From Arthrobacter globiformis (lineage in GTDB: Bacteria > Actinomycetota > Actinomycetes > Actinomycetales > Micrococcaceae): 64,000 nt of DNA. How positions within the stretch are numbered: the stretch's first letter is position 1; every line of letters begins with the position of its first letter. The notes under the pieces were generated by a model that was given only the letters and a program-made list of their open reading frames with translations, made no database searches and was not told the origin of the DNA. The position numbers were made by a program, and so were the translations under genes. Positions 60,532 through 64,000 of this stretch are shown piece after piece. The stretch spans positions 2,418,001 through 2,482,000 of the forward strand of contig NZ_JAUSYZ010000001.1 of the NCBI RefSeq assembly GCF_030817195.1. The letters run 5' to 3'.

Positions 60532-61986
60532 ATGCTAGAAATCAACGGCGTCCACCTGCCGCTCTCCGACATCGCCAGAGTAGCTGCGGGGGGTGTGGAA
60601 CTGGGCCTGTCCCAGAGTGCGCTGCAGCGGATGGCCCGGTCTCACCAATCAGCTCTCAGCGCCTCGTCGCGCAGGCCCGTCTACGGCCGCTCAACCGGCG
60701 TTGGTGCGAACCGCAACGTTGCTCTCCAAACCTCCACGGAACCATCTGCTCACGGGCTGAACCTCCTCAGAAGCCACGCGGTGGACGCCGGTACCAGCCT
60801 CAGCCGGGAAACCGTTCGGGCAATGCTGCTGATCAGGCTGTCCCAGCTTGCTGCAGGCGCCTCGGGCATCGATCCGGCGATACCGCTCGCTTTGCTGGCG
60901 ATGCTCAACGACGACACACTGCCGGACGTCCGCAACTTCGGGGGCATCGGCACAGCCGACCTCCCGGCATTGGCCGGCACTGCGCTGACCCTGCTGGGGG
61001 AACGCCCAACACTCGGTGGAGGGAGGGTCAACGAACCCCTCAAGGGCTGGACATCAGGCAATGCCCTTCCCTTCATCAGCTCCAACGCGCTCACCATCGC
61101 CCAGACCGTGCTGGCACATCAACGACTGGAACGTATCCTCTACAACGCGGAAACGGTCAGCGCCCTGTCCTTCCTGGCGGTGTCGGGGAATCCGGAAGCG
61201 TTCAGCCCCGCCGTCGCTGCAGCGGCCGACACGAGATTCGTCGCGGATGCGGCGGCAACCATGCGATCACTGGTTCTGGGCCACCGGCCACCCGCAAGAA
61301 TCCAAGACCCCTACAGCCTGCGGACCCTCCCTCAGGTCCACGGCTCCCAGGCCGAGGAACTCAGTCTGCTCAAAAAGCTGCTCGAGCGCCTCGTCACTGC
61401 CGGCCATGAAAACCCGATGATTCACGGCGGTTCCGCAGACCAGACAGAAGAGGTTTCCCATCACGGCCTGTTTCAGATGACGAATCTGGCGCGGCGCATC
61501 GACTCGATGCACATCGCCCTTGGGACCGGTTCGGCGGTCAACCTGCGCCGCATCGGGCTGCTGTGCGATCCGGCTTACACAGGTCTCAACCGCTTCCTGG
61601 CCGCCGACGACTCCGGCCAATCCGGTGTCATGATGCTCGAGTACGTTGCTGCAGCAGCCGTCGGCCGGATTCGCGTCAACTCACAGCCAGCGAGCCTTCA
61701 GACCGTTGTGTTGTCCCTCGGCGCCGAAGAAGATGCCAGCTTCGCAACCCTGGCTGCGGCGCAGCTGGAATCAACCGCGGACGCCCTATCAAAGCTGGTA
61801 GCAATAGAGCTTATCTGTGCAATCCGTGCGCTACGGCTGCAAGGCACGGAAGCGCAACAGCTCCACTCTGAAAGAATCCGGAAAATCCTCGATGTGGCGC
61901 AAGCCCTGCCCGAGTCAATCGAAGACCGCGACCTTCGACACGACCTCGCCCTAGCTGAGAATATCGTGCTCACCGCCCATAAGTGA
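60532..61986 (+). CDS. Histidine ammonia-lyase homolog lacking the MIO-forming Ala-Ser-Gly
   Basis: 484 residues, close to HutH length and fold. Conserved: YGRSTGVGANRN (catalytic Tyr region), GLNLLRSHAVDAG, and QDPYSLRTLPQVHGSQAEE (Gln, Tyr, Arg). Not conserved: the cofactor loop reads GGIGTADLPALA (residues 137-148) instead of GSVGASGDLAPL, so the Ala-Ser-Gly that cyclises to MIO is gone. The usual N-G-T-Q segment is FISSNAL, and SGGNFHG is replaced by EEVSHHG. Such a protein should not deaminate histidine by the MIO route. It may eliminate a better leaving group, such as trimethylamine from a histidine betaine. Confidence 0.88.
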   Translation: MLEINGVHLPLSDIARVAAGGVELGLSQSALQRMARSHQSALSASSRRPVYGRSTGVGANRNVALQTSTEPSAHGLNLLRSHAVDAGTSLSRETVRAMLLIRLSQLAAGASGIDPAIPLALLAMLNDDTLPDVRNFGGIGTADLPALAGTALTLLGERPTLGGGRVNEPLKGWTSGNALPFISSNALTIAQTVLAHQRLERILYNAETVSALSFLAVSGNPEAFSPAVAAAADTRFVADAAATMRSLVLGHRPPARIQDPYSLRTLPQVHGSQAEELSLLKKLLERLVTAGHENPMIHGGSADQTEEVSHHGLFQMTNLARRIDSMHIALGTGSAVNLRRIGLLCDPAYTGLNRFLAADDSGQSGVMMLEYVAAAAVGRIRVNSQPASLQTVVLSLGAEEDASFATLAAAQLESTADALSKLVAIELICAIRALRLQGTEAQQLHSERIRKILDVAQALPESIEDRDLRHDLALAENIVLTAHK

Positions 61987-62627
61987 CGGACCGAGTGTGA
62001 CAACTAGGCCAGATTCAGTTTCCGTCCGACCAGATCCCCTAGACACACCGATCGCTCCTCGGTCTTAAGGCCCCCTTTTACGCCGCTATGGAGTTCCGTC
62101 AAGCTGGCGCGGTTCCAGCTACGGCGTCAGCAGCTGTGCCGGCCTCGACATCTACGCCGAAGACCGTTCCTGGATCACGCGCGTGCACAACTCGTGGCGG
62201 CATCCCGTGCTGCGGCTTCGGAGGAAAGCTGTCCATCCACCCGGCCCAACTGGCGCCGGTCGCCCCAAGCGTCCACGCCGACAGAGGGCGAGATCAGCTG
62301 GGCGGAATCAGTGGTCCGCGCAGGGGGCGCCGCTGCGCAGATCGCAGGACAAATGGCCGACAGGCCCGTCATCCAACGGGCGAAGAAAAATTCTTACACG
62401 AGCAGGTCGGGAGCTGGAACGGGACGTCTACCCCTCGCCGGAATCCCGGGTGTTTCACGGGAGCAGGCTGTCACCGCGCCGTTCGCCACACGCCAGCACG
62501 CTGACCTGGGCGCAAACCCTCCTCGACCGAACCTGCCACCTCGCTGTTGCCCTCGGCGGCGCATTATTGTCGGGCTATAGACTCTCCGCCGGACGTGTCC
62601 GTTAGGTCCGGTTAGATAGAGGCAGGT
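61987..62627. other. No supported gene (about 640 bp)
   Basis: Several overlapping plus-strand frames are open for 100-140 codons (for example 62183-62605), as expected at high GC, but none shows a domain, a ribosome site or consistent third-position bias that I can see. Possibly decayed sequence. Confidence 0.4.
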
Positions 62628-63224
62628 TCAGGAGGGATTTTCGCCGGTTGCGTGGTCCCGCGGCGAGGTGTCGAGGACCATGAGGGCAAGTTCTTTGGCT
62701 AATCGGACCGCGTCCGGATGCCCGTCGAGCTGGGAGTTGGCCACTGCTCCGTCGTAGAGCAGGCGTAGGCGGTCCGCGACGTCATTGGGGTCGGTAAACC
62801 CGGCTTCAGTGGTGAGTTCGAGGAACATGTTGGCCAGCCAGCCGCGGAAGGTCCGCAGCGCTTCGGCCTCCACAGTTCCTGGGAGCGCTTCGGCGTTTGC
62901 GTTCGCGAACGCGCACCCGTTGTAACCGGGCGTGAGAACCGCTTCGTGCAGCGCATCAAAGACGGCCAGCAGTTTCTCTACAGGATCTTCCAGGCTCTCC
63001 TGGTGCCGGGCAATCCGTTCACGGCGTCGCTGGTCCCAAGCTGCGAGGTAAGCAGCTATGAGCTCGTCCTTGCCGGAGAAATTGTAGAAGAGTGAACGCT
63101 TGGCGACCCCGGCCTCGCCGATGACCCGGTCGATCCCCACGGTGTGCACACCCTCGGCATAGAAGAGGCGATCGGCAGCATCCAGAAGGCGCTGCCGGGC
63201 AGGGGACCGGGGCGAGGAGGTCAT
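62628..63224 (-). CDS. TetR-family transcriptional repressor
   Basis: 198 residues. The N-terminal helix-turn-helix is RQRLLDAADRLFYAEGVHTVGID, GEAGVAKRSLFYNFSGKDELIAAYL. The ligand domain, including ALRTFRGWLANMFLEL, resembles the TetR_C_6/LmrA-like class. It is divergent from an MFS exporter with AGACAGATCTGTCT sites between. The usual role is to repress the exporter until a toxic compound binds. Confidence 0.9.
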   Translation of the reverse strand: MTSSPRSPARQRLLDAADRLFYAEGVHTVGIDRVIGEAGVAKRSLFYNFSGKDELIAAYLAAWDQRRRERIARHQESLEDPVEKLLAVFDALHEAVLTPGYNGCAFANANAEALPGTVEAEALRTFRGWLANMFLELTTEAGFTDPNDVADRLRLLYDGAVANSQLDGHPDAVRLAKELALMVLDTSPRDHATGENPS

Positions 63225-63240
63225 ACCCCAAAACGATATC

Positions 63241-63318
63241 AGACAGATCTGTCTAAAAAAACGTTGACTTGTTGAGACAGATCTGTCTAACTGGTTTCTG
63301 TTAGACCATTCTGTCTAA
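63241..63318. promoter_or_regulatory. Three TetR operators around the MFS promoter
   Basis: The perfect palindrome AGACAGATCTGTCT occurs at 63241-63254 and 63275-63288. A weaker form, TTAGAC-N6-TGTCTA, is at 63301-63318. A -35-like TTGACT (63264) precedes the second site, so binding there would block the MFS promoter. Confidence 0.8.
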
Positions 63319-63329
63319 AGGAGCCCTTC

Positions 63330-64000
63330 TTGTCCCGCACCGTCCCACCCACCACCGCCTTCGCCGGCATCGCTGCAGTCTTCGCAGCGTTCTTCTTCGC
63401 CGCCGGCGCGCCCACGCCCTTGCTCTCGCTCCGCCAGCAGGAGTGGGGCTTCTCGGCCGGCACCCTCACTGCCGCCTTTTCCGTCTACGCCTTCGGCCTG
63501 TTAGTGGCCCTCCTGGTCGCCGGCTCACTCCCTGACCACATAGGCCGGCGCCCGGTCATGCTCATGGCCCTCTACGGTGAACTCGTATCAATGCTCGCCT
63601 TCCTGGCCGCGCCGGACATCACCTGGGTCATCGTCGCCCGCATCATCCAGGGCCTCGCCACCGGGCTGGCGACCAGCGCGTTCAGCGCCGCCATCGCCGA
63701 GCATGCACCCGCCCATCGGAAGAAGCTCGCCGGGGGGCTGGCCGGAGCCTCCGTGGCAGGCGGCCTGGGGATCGGCGCGCTGCTGACCGGGGCGGCGGTC
63801 CAGTTCACCCCTGACGCCAACACCCTCATTTTCAGCATCCTGACAGGGGTCATGGTCCTGGGCATCATATTTGTGCACTTCACTGCCGAGACGGCTGCGA
63901 AGCGACCCGGGGCGCTACGCTCGCTTACGCCGCGCCTTGGCTTCCCGGCCCACATCCGTGGTGAATTTCTCGCGGGCGTCCCCGTGCACATCGCAGGGTG
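63330..64000 (+). CDS. MFS exporter, N-terminal part (runs off the window)
   Basis: TTG start 63330 with AAAGGAG six bases upstream. The first 223 residues contain AAFFFAAGAPTPLLSL, the loop DHIGRRPVMLMAL (MFS motif A) and ARIIQGLATGLATSAFSAAI, as in DHA1-type drug/metabolite exporters. At least six helices are present. Control by the divergent TetR protein is expected from the operators. Substrate unknown. Confidence 0.88.
   Translation, partial: MSRTVPPTTAFAGIAAVFAAFFFAAGAPTPLLSLRQQEWGFSAGTLTAAFSVYAFGLLVALLVAGSLPDHIGRRPVMLMALYGELVSMLAFLAAPDITWVIVARIIQGLATGLATSAFSAAIAEHAPAHRKKLAGGLAGASVAGGLGIGALLTGAAVQFTPDANTLIFSILTGVMVLGIIFVHFTAETAAKRPGALRSLTPRLGFPAHIRGEFLAGVPVHIAG

Noticed and set aside
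58431..60572. 713-codon minus-strand frame opposite hutU
   Set aside because: It mirrors the hutU and binding-protein codons; hutU has full conserved motifs, so this is an antisense shadow.
60532..61986. Plain hutH annotation
   Set aside because: The cofactor tripeptide and two other active-site segments are changed; calling it histidine ammonia-lyase would overstate the evidence.
62183..62605. 140-codon plus-strand open frame
   Set aside because: No start signal, domain or partner gene; overlapping frames are equally long.

Overview
The window looks like about 64 kb of chromosome from a high-GC actinobacterium, most likely Arthrobacter or a close Micrococcaceae relative. The basis is codon usage, GTG/TTG starts, actinobacterial-type HutU and EgtA proteins, a GluABCD-type transporter and tRNA-Leu-like 3' ends. 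No rRNA gene, complete tRNA gene or CRISPR array was seen. The species call is inference from protein style.

Layout. 1-0.8 kb: end of an APC amino-acid permease. 0.9-2.8 kb: decayed IS1380 and IS5 transposases. 2.8-14.1 kb: a catabolic island. A leftward seven-gene operon (Zn-alcohol dehydrogenase, SDR, beta-hydroxyacid dehydrogenase, carboxymuconolactone-decarboxylase-like protein, metallo-beta-lactamase-fold hydrolase, ABM protein, small protein) is divergent from a FadR-type GntR regulator. A rightward MFS / SCP2-like / hydrolase / aldehyde dehydrogenase set follows, then a second MFS carrier. Both promoter regions carry GTAATAC-type palindromes. 14.2-20.2 kb: LuxR regulator divergent from a sugar-type ABC importer plus amidase. 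20.2-23.2 kb: gene graveyard (permease, reductase, IS21 and DHA2 efflux remnants). 23.2-27.2 kb: NTF2-like protein and aldehyde dehydrogenase divergent from a GFA-family protein and EgtA, with paired operators between them.

27.2-39.3 kb: a second catabolic island. Leftward: aminotransferase, a split ThDP 2-oxoacid decarboxylase of the ComDE type, aldehyde dehydrogenase, small proteins, a homoserine-dehydrogenase-like enzyme and an HpcH/HpaI aldolase. Rightward: a GntR/FCD regulator and a GluABCD-type importer. The same perfect palindrome, AATGTTAACATT, lies in the divergent promoter and in front of the importer. Together they look like an uptake-transamination-decarboxylation-oxidation system for an acidic amino acid, for example cysteate.

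39.3-51.7 kb: ArsR/reductase pair, then a mosaic region framed by two diverged copies of a non-coding cassette (40.6-41.5 and 50.4-51.4 kb). Each cassette holds a 25-bp palindrome, a tRNA-Leu-like 3' end, a terminator and an array of TTCAT-N21-CATGA elements. Between them are remnants, a very large secreted DNRLRE/metallophosphoesterase protein with a near-perfect internal duplication, a LuxR regulator and IS21 debris.

51.7-62 kb: a hut-like island (HutF-like deiminase, M20 hydrolase, IclR regulator, betaine-type ABC importer, urocanate hydratase). It ends in a histidine-ammonia-lyase homolog that lacks the Ala-Ser-Gly needed to form the MIO cofactor. This suggests a betaine of histidine (ergothioneine or hercynine) as an alternative substrate. 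62.6-64 kb: TetR regulator divergent from an MFS exporter that runs off the window.
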